Below, piece by piece: positions 17,306 through 25,528 of a stretch of DNA of 60,512 nt; position 1 is the stretch's first letter; each line of letters begins with the position of its first letter. Origin of the DNA: CAYSCS01 sp964429695 (GTDB taxonomy: Bacteria; Acidobacteriota; Aminicenantia; Aminicenantales; Aminicenantaceae); assembly GCA_964429695.1 (NCBI GenBank), contig CAYSCS010000056.1, forward strand, positions 1-60,512. Direction: 5' to 3'. The notes below the pieces were generated by a model. It made no database searches. It saw only the letters and a program-made list of their open reading frames with translations, and was not told the origin of the DNA. A program made the position numbers and the translations under genes.

Positions 17306-18136
17306 TTATTCCTTGAGCCATGATTTAATTTCAGAAATGATTTTCATCCTTGATTTATAACCGAAAAAAGCGAAGATACCGATTATTATCAATAAGATCA
17401 AGGCGCTGCTTACAAAGTTCAAAGGAGCCCATTTTCTAGAATCAAGATGGATGGGTCCGATGATTATGCTTGGTTTTTGGAGAGGGTTATGGCAGGAAGA
17501 ACAGTATTCTTTATAAACTCTCTTTGCGCCATGAGCCGCATCTTCATAGTGACAGTTGATGCATATTTTCATCTGAAACTTTTCAGATATATCCCCTTTG
17601 CGATGACCCGAGAGTTTACCCAAGGATGAACCTTTAAGAATTCCCTTGACCATAGTTTCCTGATGACAACTACCGCATGTATCGCCAATATTTTTCTCAT
17701 GCACAGAAGAGAGTGGGTCATCATGGCGAAGCACATGGTGTTTTGTGTGACAGTGATGGCATGCGGGGAGTTCTTTTCCTGGTGATGGTGAGCTGAATGT
17801 AAGGTGGATGTTCTTCTGGTATTCCTCAGCTTCTTCAGGATGACAACGAGCGCAGTCAACATCAGGATATCCTTCTCTGAAATGAAAATAAGGATGAGCG
17901 CTCTTGTGACAGGTGATGCATGTCATCTGGCTCTTCCTGTGGATATCGCGTTCCCATTCTTCAGGATTCACGTATAAAGTTCGCACCTCTCCTTTTGGGG
18001 TTAACTGAAAAATATTCTTCTTTCCATGACAGGAAAGACAATCTTCATCTTTGAATGTTTTTTCAAGAGGTGTGAGAGTCGAAACGCCGAGAAGGGATAA
18101 GAAAACTATGATTAACAGGCTTTTCCTTCTTGACAT
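17306..18136 (-). CDS. Heptaheme cytochrome c with C-terminal membrane anchor
   Basis: A signal sequence (about residues 5-22) precedes seven CxxCH heme sites: CLSCH, CITCH, CARCH, CHHCH, CGSCH, CINCH and CSSCH. Additional histidines (HKSAHPYFHFREG, HTKHHVLRH) could serve as distal ligands. A transmembrane helix near residues 240-260 and a basic tail anchor the protein, so the hemes face the periplasm. It is the first gene of the seven-gene cluster, in the place a QrcA- or ActA-like cytochrome holds in quinone reductase or alternative complex III operons. Heme number differs from those described, as far as I recall. The 204-base gap upstream is the likely promoter region, though I see no clear -35/-10 pair. 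Confidence 0.9.
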   Translation of the reverse strand: MSRRKSLLIIVFLSLLGVSTLTPLEKTFKDEDCLSCHGKKNIFQLTPKGEVRTLYVNPEEWERDIHRKSQMTCITCHKSAHPYFHFREGYPDVDCARCHPEEAEEYQKNIHLTFSSPSPGKELPACHHCHTKHHVLRHDDPLSSVHEKNIGDTCGSCHQETMVKGILKGSSLGKLSGHRKGDISEKFQMKICINCHYEDAAHGAKRVYKEYCSSCHNPLQKPSIIIGPIHLDSRKWAPLNFVSSALILLIIIGIFAFFGYKSRMKIISEIKSWLKE

Positions 18137-18340
18137 TACCTTAAAGCTAAATCATTGGCTCAAGTAACCTAAGCCCAGAAATATTATTTAATCCCGTAAG
18201 TTAAATCCTGGCTCATAGTTATCTTGGGTAGATATTACTTTTGCCTTTTTTCCCAAGTTTGAAGCTTAAATAAATTGGATTTGAACAGAGAAAATTCTTG
18301 GTACCACAAGCCTTTCATGTTGTCAAGGAAAAAGCGAATC

Positions 18341-21166
18341 TCAAAATTCAAGCCTCAACCCAAGCCTGAAGACCCGAGGGGATTGAACTTCAGTAGCAAA
18401 ACGCAAGGGGAACTCAGGTCCAGTCCATTCGTTTTCTTCGGTAGCGAGGGCCCTGTTCAGAACATTAAATCCATCCACAATGATTTTAATCTTTCTTTTT
18501 TCCAGGAGAAAAGTCTTTTCCATGCGCACATCAAAGGTCATGTTGTATTCATATCTTGCCACTCCTCTAGGAAATGCTTGGATGTAAAAAGGGCCTTGAT
18601 TCATGCCCCGGACAATTATCTTTCGAGTGAATGGCTGACCATCATAATATTTGAGGATGAAGCCTGCCTTTATTCCTAAAGGAAGTGAAAATTCTAACCC
18701 CGACCTAAAGGTATAAGCCCTATCAAAACGCAACCTTCCTTTTGAATTTATAAGCGTGTTAGGGTTATCAAAGAGAGCTCCTATTACCCCATCATCATTT
18801 TCCCACTCAGTGTTTCCAGGACTTGTCTTACCCACTGCTTTTGTGGCGGTGAAAGAGAGGAAGAAATTGAACTTTTCGCTATATTTTTTGACAAGCGTAA
18901 GGTCAGCCCCGTGGTATCTGGTAACTCTTCCTTCTTCTCCATCATTGGTGAGCAGGAAAAAGTCCTTTCCCAAGGTCTCTTCTTTTTGGTTAAAGACTGT
19001 GAAGGTGAGGTCGTCGTGAGTTCCAGGAACCATATCATCCCCAATATCGAAGATTTCGACTTCAGAGAAGGAAGAAGGAGTGAGGCCAATGTTTACTGTT
19101 TCTATAAGATTTCTCGTCTCCCGCATGAAAAAACCCAACATCAAATGCCATTGTGGTCCAAAGTTGTGATGAAAGGAGATTGCAAGCTCATCTACACGAG
19201 GGCTTCTCAAACTTTTATCTATTTTGGCAAAGAATGGACCTTCTCTTCTTATCAATTTTCCTCTTTCATTCTCTTGAAAAAGGTTGTCCTTGTTTTCGTC
19301 ATTCCAGAGATAAACCAGTCCCCCAATGGCACCGGGGTTACCAAAAGAAAGATAGCTTAAGGGGAGGTTGAAGAAATACCTCGCAAGAGAGAGTTTCATC
19401 GCCCATTGTTTAGAGCTTCCGAAGGGCCATAAAATCCCCAGGCGGGGGGAAAGATTATGCCAGATGATTCTCGTTTTTTCCTGTGATAATAATTCGAAAC
19501 CCTCAGTTTGAGTTTCATGGCTTCCTTCTTCCGGAATCCAACCCTGGCTTGCTCTGAAATGGAGGTCGAAAGAAATAGATAAGAGGCTTGGGAAGCTAAG
19601 AGTATCCTGAGCATAGAGGTTTAGATGAAAGGCTGACTCTTGGTGTTGGGAAGGGCTGTTGAACTTCACTACCTCGAGTGGTTTTCCTTCAAAAAATCGT
19701 AGATGGAGATTTTGGATGATTTTCTCCTCTATGCGAGAATCACAGTAACGGAGGCTTAATCCGTAATGGAAAAGATGATTCAGATTCGAAGAAGCTAGAA
19801 AGAAGGTTTTTCCAGCGATTAGGAAGGAAAGATTCTCTCTCTTTGATTCCGATGCCAAGGGGGCTGGGCCAGAAGGAAGATTCTTTAATATTTCAAGAGA
19901 ATGGAGTGAAGAGATTCCTTCCTGAAAATCACAGATTGTCCTTCCCTGATTATATAAGAAACCCAGCTTGAGCTGATGAGCTTGGCTTAAATTTAACTCC
20001 CAGATTGCTTGGAAGATATGGTAGAGGTCTTTGCGATCCAAGGTTGAGGAGAAAGGGATTTTCCTTCCGGCTCCATAAGAGGGATGAGAAATCGATTGTC
20101 CTGTCCAAATCAGGCGAAGATTATTCTGAGCGAAACTATAGGAAAGACTGAGGAAACCGGAGACGAAAAAAGCCTTATCTTCTTCAGGGAATTCTGCAAT
20201 ATCTCTTGAGAGACTGAAGGATGAGAGGGAAGTGAAGAAGAAGAACTTGCGGCTTAAGAGAGGACCTGAGAGCGAAAAATTTCCTTCTAAAAAATGATTG
20301 AAGGAATGGGTGTCTTTCAGGCCTTCTTTCTCTAAGTGAGGAGTTATGTTTTTGCTTTGAAGGACTCGGTGAGTGAGAAAAAAAGAGGCAGTGCCATGAT
20401 ATTCAGTGGCCCCCTCCTTGGTGATGAGATTTAGGTATGCTCCCGGTGATTGAGTTTGGGGAGGAAGGTCAGCGTTTATCAACTGAGTAAAGCTCAGGGT
20501 ATTAAGCTCAGGATAAAAAAGTGGCAATCCTCCAAAGTAGGGGTCTGTGACTTCCATTCCGTTGAGATAATAATTGTTCTGTGTCCAGGAACAGGCTCCT
20601 CTTGAACTGAAGAGAGCCGGGACACTTGCCCACAGGCCACCGACATCTATTCTGTTTGTGGTCGATGAGAGGTCCTGGTTTTCTATTAGAGACCAGACAT
20701 TATGGGGAGTTGGCATGGCCCGGAGCCTTTCGCTGCCTAGAGTAGTCTGGTATTCGTAGTCCAAAGAATAAAGGGTGATTAGTTCAATTTTTGGAGAATC
20801 TTTTACTGTCCCAGGAACGAAAATCACATTCAGATAAACGGTTTGAGAAGGTTCGAATGAAATGAGCCTGGGGTGAGGTATTTTTTTGCTTTGGTATTCA
20901 AAGGAGAGGGAGTAGTGACCGAGGGGAATACTGCAAGAGATGAAATGTCCGTTTTCATCGCTTGAAAGGACAAATTTTTCCTCTCCTCCAATTTTCGAAA
21001 GAGAAACTTTTACTCCTAGAAGAGGTTTTCTATCACTATCGACGACCAACCCCCAAAGGTTTGCCCTTTCTTGCGCAAAAGCGGGGTAGAAGCCGAGGAA
21101 GAGAGAAAGGGAAGAAAGAAAAAGCTCTTTTATAAAGAAAAATCTTTTCAATTTCTCTCTTCTCAT
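18341..21166 (-). CDS. TonB-dependent-receptor-like outer-membrane protein with carboxypeptidase-regulatory N-domain
   Basis: The protein has 941 residues. A signal peptide ends at FYPAFAQ. A CarboxypepD_reg-like beta-sandwich follows (about residues 35-120: LWGLVVDSDRKPLLGVKVSL...DENGHFI). Then come a plug-like domain (SRGACSWTQNNYYLNGMEVTDPYFGG, GAYLNLITKEGATEYHG) and a long beta-barrel ending LGLRLEF with the terminal Phe typical of outer-membrane barrels. There is no obvious TonB box. Such OmpA/TonB-oar-like receptors are abundant in Acidobacteriota. Substrate unknown. It precedes the heptaheme cytochrome by 204 bases on the same strand and may share regulation with the redox cluster. Confidence 0.85.
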   Translation of the reverse strand: MRREKLKRFFFIKELFLSSLSLFLGFYPAFAQERANLWGLVVDSDRKPLLGVKVSLSKIGGEEKFVLSSDENGHFISCSIPLGHYSLSFEYQSKKIPHPRLISFEPSQTVYLNVIFVPGTVKDSPKIELITLYSLDYEYQTTLGSERLRAMPTPHNVWSLIENQDLSSTTNRIDVGGLWASVPALFSSRGACSWTQNNYYLNGMEVTDPYFGGLPLFYPELNTLSFTQLINADLPPQTQSPGAYLNLITKEGATEYHGTASFFLTHRVLQSKNITPHLEKEGLKDTHSFNHFLEGNFSLSGPLLSRKFFFFTSLSSFSLSRDIAEFPEEDKAFFVSGFLSLSYSFAQNNLRLIWTGQSISHPSYGAGRKIPFSSTLDRKDLYHIFQAIWELNLSQAHQLKLGFLYNQGRTICDFQEGISSLHSLEILKNLPSGPAPLASESKRENLSFLIAGKTFFLASSNLNHLFHYGLSLRYCDSRIEEKIIQNLHLRFFEGKPLEVVKFNSPSQHQESAFHLNLYAQDTLSFPSLLSISFDLHFRASQGWIPEEGSHETQTEGFELLSQEKTRIIWHNLSPRLGILWPFGSSKQWAMKLSLARYFFNLPLSYLSFGNPGAIGGLVYLWNDENKDNLFQENERGKLIRREGPFFAKIDKSLRSPRVDELAISFHHNFGPQWHLMLGFFMRETRNLIETVNIGLTPSSFSEVEIFDIGDDMVPGTHDDLTFTVFNQKEETLGKDFFLLTNDGEEGRVTRYHGADLTLVKKYSEKFNFFLSFTATKAVGKTSPGNTEWENDDGVIGALFDNPNTLINSKGRLRFDRAYTFRSGLEFSLPLGIKAGFILKYYDGQPFTRKIIVRGMNQGPFYIQAFPRGVARYEYNMTFDVRMEKTFLLEKRKIKIIVDGFNVLNRALATEENEWTGPEFPLRFATEVQSPRVFRLGLRLEF

Positions 21167-21593
21167 TCAAATTTCAGTTATTTTTGCCTTTTATGCGCCA
21201 TCTGTCAAGGAGTTTCATAGTAAAATCAAGACTGGTTCTTAAATCTTAAAATTCGTTCTTTTTCGATTAATCTATTTTTAGTTAGCAGGGGAAAGAATAA
21301 AGAAGCCAGGAGATAATCATTTCAAGAATTTTGGACGATGAAATGAGGAAGAATGGGCAAATCTTATCCACCTGAATTAAAACTCTTAAGGGCCAAGAAA
21401 ATCATAGTCAATTTTAGTAGGCGCAGAGAGTTATTTCTCAGAACTCAATCTGAGTTTATTGAACAGCCAGAATTCAGAGATTCATTCAAGGATAAAAGAT
21501 TGAACCAGAGATTTAATTAATCATTTTTTGATATCTTCCCTAGGTTGTTAAGAAAGACTATAATAGCCTGAGATTAGAGGAAAAAAGAAAAAA
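21167..21593. other. Divergent intergenic region between receptor and lpdA
   Basis: No open frame is credible here. The region must hold the promoters of both flanking genes. A short perfect hairpin, AACTCA-ATC-TGAGTT, lies at 21442-21456. The only strong core promoter element is TATAAT at 21559-21564, facing lpdA. Confidence 0.6.
21559..21564 (+). promoter_or_regulatory. -10 element for lpdA
   Basis: A perfect TATAAT lies 29 bases before the lpdA ATG. The best -35 at 16-18 bases is poor (TTCCCT around 21536), so an activator or a weak promoter is possible. AGAGGA at 21575-21580 is the ribosome binding site, somewhat far from the ATG. Confidence 0.4.
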
Positions 21594-22988
21594 ATGGAAA
21601 AAAAGTATCAAATTGCGGTGGTAGGAGGAGGCCCTGGAGGGTATGTAGCGGCTTTGAGGGCTTCTCAGTTAAGAAAGAAAGTGGTTCTTATTGAGAAAGA
21701 GAAGATCGGTGGGACATGCATGAACTGGGGCTGCATTCCCACTAAGTATCTTCTTCAGCAGACAAAGATTCTTGAAGAAATTAAAAAAAACACAAAACTT
21801 GAAGGCCCTCTGGATAAAATTCATCTCAATTGGGAAAAGGTTCAGAAAGGCAAGGAACTTTTGGTAGAAAGGCTGGTGAAAGGGGTTGAATTTCTGCTCC
21901 AAAGAAATGGAGTCGATGTGATTAAGGGGAAAGCTAGGCTCACTCAGGAGAAGAGGTTGATTGTAGAGGTTAAGGGGGAAAAGATGAGTTTAGATGCAGA
22001 GAAGGTCATTCTTGCCCTGGGAAGTAGGCCTGCAGAGCTTCCCTTCCTTAAACCGGAAGGTAGAATGGTGCTTACAAGTCGTGAGGCGCTCGAACTTGAA
22101 GAGATTCCTCGCTCTCTCCTCGTTGTCGGAGCCGGCGCGATTGGGCTTGAACTGGGAACAATCTTCAGCAGATTAGGAACAGAGGTGACGGTGCTTGAGA
22201 TTATGCCCACAATCCTTCCTGGATCAGACAGGGAGATGGTGACTCGCTTGGAGAGAATCCTCAAGAGACAGGGGCTAAAGATATTCACCGAGATGAAAAT
22301 TGAAGAATGTTTTAAGGCAGAGCAAAAGGTTTTTCTCAGAGGTGTTTGTTCCAAGAGTGAGGAAAAGTTTGAATTTGAAGCAGAGAAGGTTCTCCTTGCC
22401 GTGGGAAGGAAGCCTAATTCAGAAGAAATTTTAGAAGAAATTTCTAGAGATGAAAGAGGCTTTATCAAAGTCAACGAGAAGCTTGAGACCTCATATTCAG
22501 GTGTCTATGCTGTGGGGGATCTAATTGGAAAGGGTCTCCTTGCTCATAAGGCATCTCATGAAGGAGTGATAGCTGCAGAGAACGCTTGTGGCTTAAGAGG
22601 GTCGATGGAATATAACGCCATTCCCATGGCTGTTTACACCGAACCTGAGTTTTCTTCTGTCGGTCTCTCTGAAGAAGAAGCACTTGAAAAGGGAGTGAAG
22701 ATAAAGACAGGAATTTTTTCCCTCCAAGCCAACGGAAGAGCCTTGACCATGGAGAAGAGCGAAGGGATAGTCAAAGTTGTTGCCGATGAAAAAGATAGAA
22801 TATTGGGTGCCCAAATCCTCTCTCCGCTTGCGAGTGAACTAATCTCTGAGCTCACTCTAGCCATAAAGAACCGACTTCGTCTTAAAGACATCTTTTCAAC
22901 AGTGCATGTCCACCCCACGCTTGCGGAAGCAGTGATGGAGGCTTCGATGAGTGCCAATAAAAGAGCCCTCCACATCCTCAACGAATGA
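21594..22988 (+). CDS. lpdA: Dihydrolipoamide dehydrogenase (E3)
   Basis: This flavoprotein reoxidises dihydrolipoyl groups of 2-oxoacid dehydrogenases or the glycine cleavage system and makes NADH. FAD binding is by GGGPGG (residues 11-16). The redox-active disulfide is Cys42/Cys47 in GGTCMNWGCIPTK. The NAD domain has GAGAIGLELG, the second FAD motif is YAVGDLIGKGLLAHKA, and the C-terminal His-Glu dyad is in VHPTLAEAVMEA. Length 464 is normal. No E1, E2 or glycine cleavage genes are beside it, so the partner complex is elsewhere. A radical SAM gene starts 78 bases downstream on the same strand. Confidence 0.96.
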   Translation: MEKKYQIAVVGGGPGGYVAALRASQLRKKVVLIEKEKIGGTCMNWGCIPTKYLLQQTKILEEIKKNTKLEGPLDKIHLNWEKVQKGKELLVERLVKGVEFLLQRNGVDVIKGKARLTQEKRLIVEVKGEKMSLDAEKVILALGSRPAELPFLKPEGRMVLTSREALELEEIPRSLLVVGAGAIGLELGTIFSRLGTEVTVLEIMPTILPGSDREMVTRLERILKRQGLKIFTEMKIEECFKAEQKVFLRGVCSKSEEKFEFEAEKVLLAVGRKPNSEEILEEISRDERGFIKVNEKLETSYSGVYAVGDLIGKGLLAHKASHEGVIAAENACGLRGSMEYNAIPMAVYTEPEFSSVGLSEEEALEKGVKIKTGIFSLQANGRALTMEKSEGIVKVVADEKDRILGAQILSPLASELISELTLAIKNRLRLKDIFSTVHVHPTLAEAVMEASMSANKRALHILNE

Positions 22989-23066
22989 GGTTTTAAATTT
23001 TCACAAGCTTTGTCAGTAAAATTGACTTCCCACGAATTTAAGGAATATAATCAAAAAAAGGAAAAG

Positions 23067-25112
23067 ATGAAAAAGTTCAGCATAAATTTTGGAAAAGGAT
23101 GGTATGGGGAAGAAAAAGATGACTTCTCTTCCTTTCGCTGGACATCTAGAGAAGCCTCTTGCTGGCTAAGAGGAGAGCTGGGCTCAGGGAAGAAGTATCT
23201 CCGTCTCGAGGCAGGTCATTCTTTTTTAAGGGAAGAGTCTCCGCTTCTTGAGGTCTTTTTTAATGGAAAAAAAATTGGAGAAAGGTTGATAGAGAGTGCT
23301 TTTAGTCTCTATGCCTTTCCCTTTGATGAAGAAGGAGAGGGAGAGCTTTGTTTTAGAGTGAACAAGGTCCATCGAGTCTTCGGTGATCCCAGAGAGCTCG
23401 GAATCATGGTTAGAAGAATAGAAGTTTTAACTCCGCCTTATGAAGGAGTCTTTCTCGATGGATGGTACAGCGAAAGAGCTAAAGACTTTTCTTTCCCGCT
23501 TAAGGATTTAGTGTGGATGAAAAAGGAAGCGTTGTGTGTCTTACCCTGTTTAAGGGAAGAGAGAGGAAAATTGATCCTCATCGAAGCCGGCCATCCATTT
23601 AAAATCTCTCAAGACCCAGTACTAACGGTTTTTGTGGAGGGAGAGGAAATCGGAAGCAGAGAAATTTCCCAGGGAATGAATCAATACTTTTTCCCTTTTA
23701 AATTTAGCTCAGAGTTTGTTGAGGTCTTGCTTAAACTGAACAGGACTTTTAGCGCCTCTCTCACAGGTGATTCAAGAAGCCTGGGAGTGAACATCAAGGA
23801 TATCAGGGTTATCTCACCCGACATAGAAACGATTCTTTACGGTTCAGGCTGGTACGAATGGGAGAAAGATGAGCTTTTCTCTTTTCGCTGGATGAAAAAA
23901 AAAGCAAGGGTTTTCATTCCTTCGCGGAAGATAAATAATAAAAGATACATCTCATTTTATCTTAAATCTGAATTCAACGATTTAAGCCAGAAGCTAACCC
24001 TGAGCAGGTCACAAACTAAGCTTGCGGAAATAACTTTACTAAATCGATGGAATTACTATTATTTACCTCTAAGTATCTCTCCTGAGCAGGAAAGGGCTCA
24101 TAGAGAAGAGGAAGGGAAAGGGGAAGAAGAGTTTGTGGAACTTACTTTTTCAGTGAACAAAGAATTCCCTGAAATTTATCATCCAGATGATTCAAGGGAG
24201 CTTGGGGCTAGAATCTCGAGCCTTGAATTCCACGATGATGAAGAAGATTATGAAGATTTTCTCTGGTTTCACAAAAACGCGCTCCTCAACTATCAAGAAA
24301 TGAAAGAGGGTAAAACAAGACTCAAATCCTACCCGCTCAACCTTGGGATTGATATTTACGGTAAGTGCAACATAAAACCACCCTGTGTTTACTGTACCTG
24401 GGAGGTGATGAAGAAGGAGGAGGGTGAATTTGCCAATGCTCCTTTTGATGAAAAGACGCTAGAAGGCTATGGGCCTTTTTTTCGCTCTGCTCGTCAGCTG
24501 ACAAACTGCAGTATTGGAGAGCCTCTCCTTCATCCTCGAATCGCCGAGATTCTTGAATTCATAGGCAGGAAAAGAAAATTTCTTGAAATATCAACAAATG
24601 GCCAAGCTTTCACCACAAGAACAATAAAGGCTCTCGCCGGAAAAAATATCGTGCTTTATGTCTCCTTGGATGCGGCCACAAAGGAAACCTACGCCAAGAT
24701 TCGAAATGACCGCTGGGATTCAATAATTCCCAATCTTATCTTACTGAGTGAGGAGAGGAAAAGGCACAACAACTTGCCAAAGCTCTACATGGTTTTTATG
24801 CCCATGAAGGTAAATAAGGATGATCTTGAAGAATACTTCAAACTATGTCAGAAGATTGAGGCAGATGCCCTTGTGCTCAGACCTTTATTCTACATAGAGA
24901 ACCCCAAGATAGAGGTTGATAGGGGAGGTTATCATTTTGATTACAAGAAGGAATTCCTTTCAGAAGAGGAAATCAATGAGGTTTTTCATAGGTGTGATGA
25001 ATTTTCAGAGAAATATGGAATCCCTGTGGCTAACCAGTTTAACTTTGGAATAATCGAGAAACTTGAGCGAGGGGTAAAGAAGAGAATATCTTTTGAACTT
25101 CCCCGCTTTTAG
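23067..25112 (+). CDS. Radical SAM protein with three N-terminal GWY modules
   Basis: From the ATG at 23067 (AAGGA at 23058-23062; the TTG at 23010 lacks one) the protein has 681 residues. Three related modules of about 120-140 residues begin at residues 11, 132 and 251 with G-W-Y...E...F...(R/V)W...A. Each continues through E-A-G-H or similar, a short strand-turn pattern and a D-x-R-x-L-G closing motif (GDPRELG, GDSRSLG, DDSRELG). They resemble carbohydrate-binding-like beta-sandwiches next to glycan-modifying enzymes. The radical SAM core follows, with cluster cysteines 424, 430 and 433 spaced C-x5-C-x2-C (KCNIKPPCVYC), unlike the usual C-x3-C-x2-C. SISTNGQ/YVSLDAAT strands are typical. The expected C-terminal SPASM domain is missing in this frame but follows at 25118. 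Substrate unknown. Confidence 0.8.
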   Translation: MKKFSINFGKGWYGEEKDDFSSFRWTSREASCWLRGELGSGKKYLRLEAGHSFLREESPLLEVFFNGKKIGERLIESAFSLYAFPFDEEGEGELCFRVNKVHRVFGDPRELGIMVRRIEVLTPPYEGVFLDGWYSERAKDFSFPLKDLVWMKKEALCVLPCLREERGKLILIEAGHPFKISQDPVLTVFVEGEEIGSREISQGMNQYFFPFKFSSEFVEVLLKLNRTFSASLTGDSRSLGVNIKDIRVISPDIETILYGSGWYEWEKDELFSFRWMKKKARVFIPSRKINNKRYISFYLKSEFNDLSQKLTLSRSQTKLAEITLLNRWNYYYLPLSISPEQERAHREEEGKGEEEFVELTFSVNKEFPEIYHPDDSRELGARISSLEFHDDEEDYEDFLWFHKNALLNYQEMKEGKTRLKSYPLNLGIDIYGKCNIKPPCVYCTWEVMKKEEGEFANAPFDEKTLEGYGPFFRSARQLTNCSIGEPLLHPRIAEILEFIGRKRKFLEISTNGQAFTTRTIKALAGKNIVLYVSLDAATKETYAKIRNDRWDSIIPNLILLSEERKRHNNLPKLYMVFMPMKVNKDDLEEYFKLCQKIEADALVLRPLFYIENPKIEVDRGGYHFDYKKEFLSEEEINEVFHRCDEFSEKYGIPVANQFNFGIIEKLERGVKKRISFELPRF

Positions 25113-25117
25113 AGAAA

Positions 25118-25528
25118 GTGACACGGATGAAAAAGAATGCTGAGGGTTTAGATAAGGTTGAAATACCGCTCTGTAGAGAACCCTGGGAGAGCTTTTACAT
25201 CCTTCGCCGAGGGATAATTCCCTGCTGTTTCGGAAATCCTATAGAAACTTCTTGGACAAAATGGGAGGATGCCTGGAATTCACAAGAACTTCAGGAGATT
25301 CGCAGTTATTTAAGTCGAGGGAAATTAAGTCCCTATTGTTTGAAAACCCTTTCCTGTCCTATTGTCCAGAGGCATTTGAGGAATGAGAGAGGGCAGAAAT
25401 ATGGGCTTTTTTACTCGCCTCAAGAAAGACATCCTCTCTTACGCCTCATAAACAGGATGTTTTTCAGGATTCCTGGAAAGATTTATCGTTTTCTATCCAG
25501 TTTAAGAAGAGTTCGGCTTCTTTCTTAA
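25118..25528 (+). CDS. SPASM-type iron-sulfur domain, displaced C-terminus of the radical SAM protein
   Basis: The product has the SPASM pattern: PLCREPWESFYILRRGIIPCCFG, then WEDAWNSQELQEIR, then CLKTLSCPI. SPASM domains bind auxiliary [4Fe-4S] clusters and normally sit at the C-terminus of the same chain as the radical SAM core. This frame is open from 25097 and its GTG at 25118 and ATG at 25127 lack a good ribosome binding site. One extra base in the TTTT run at 25107-25110 would join it to the preceding gene without a stop. Either a real mutation, a programmed shift, or a sequencing/assembly error in the run explains the split. A genuinely separate subunit is less likely but possible. Confidence 0.65.
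   Translation: MTRMKKNAEGLDKVEIPLCREPWESFYILRRGIIPCCFGNPIETSWTKWEDAWNSQELQEIRSYLSRGKLSPYCLKTLSCPIVQRHLRNERGQKYGLFYSPQERHPLLRLINRMFFRIPGKIYRFLSSLRRVRLLS

Noticed and set aside
21944..22474. 176-codon minus-strand open frame inside lpdA
   Set aside because: Ser-rich mirror of the lpdA codons; antisense shadow.
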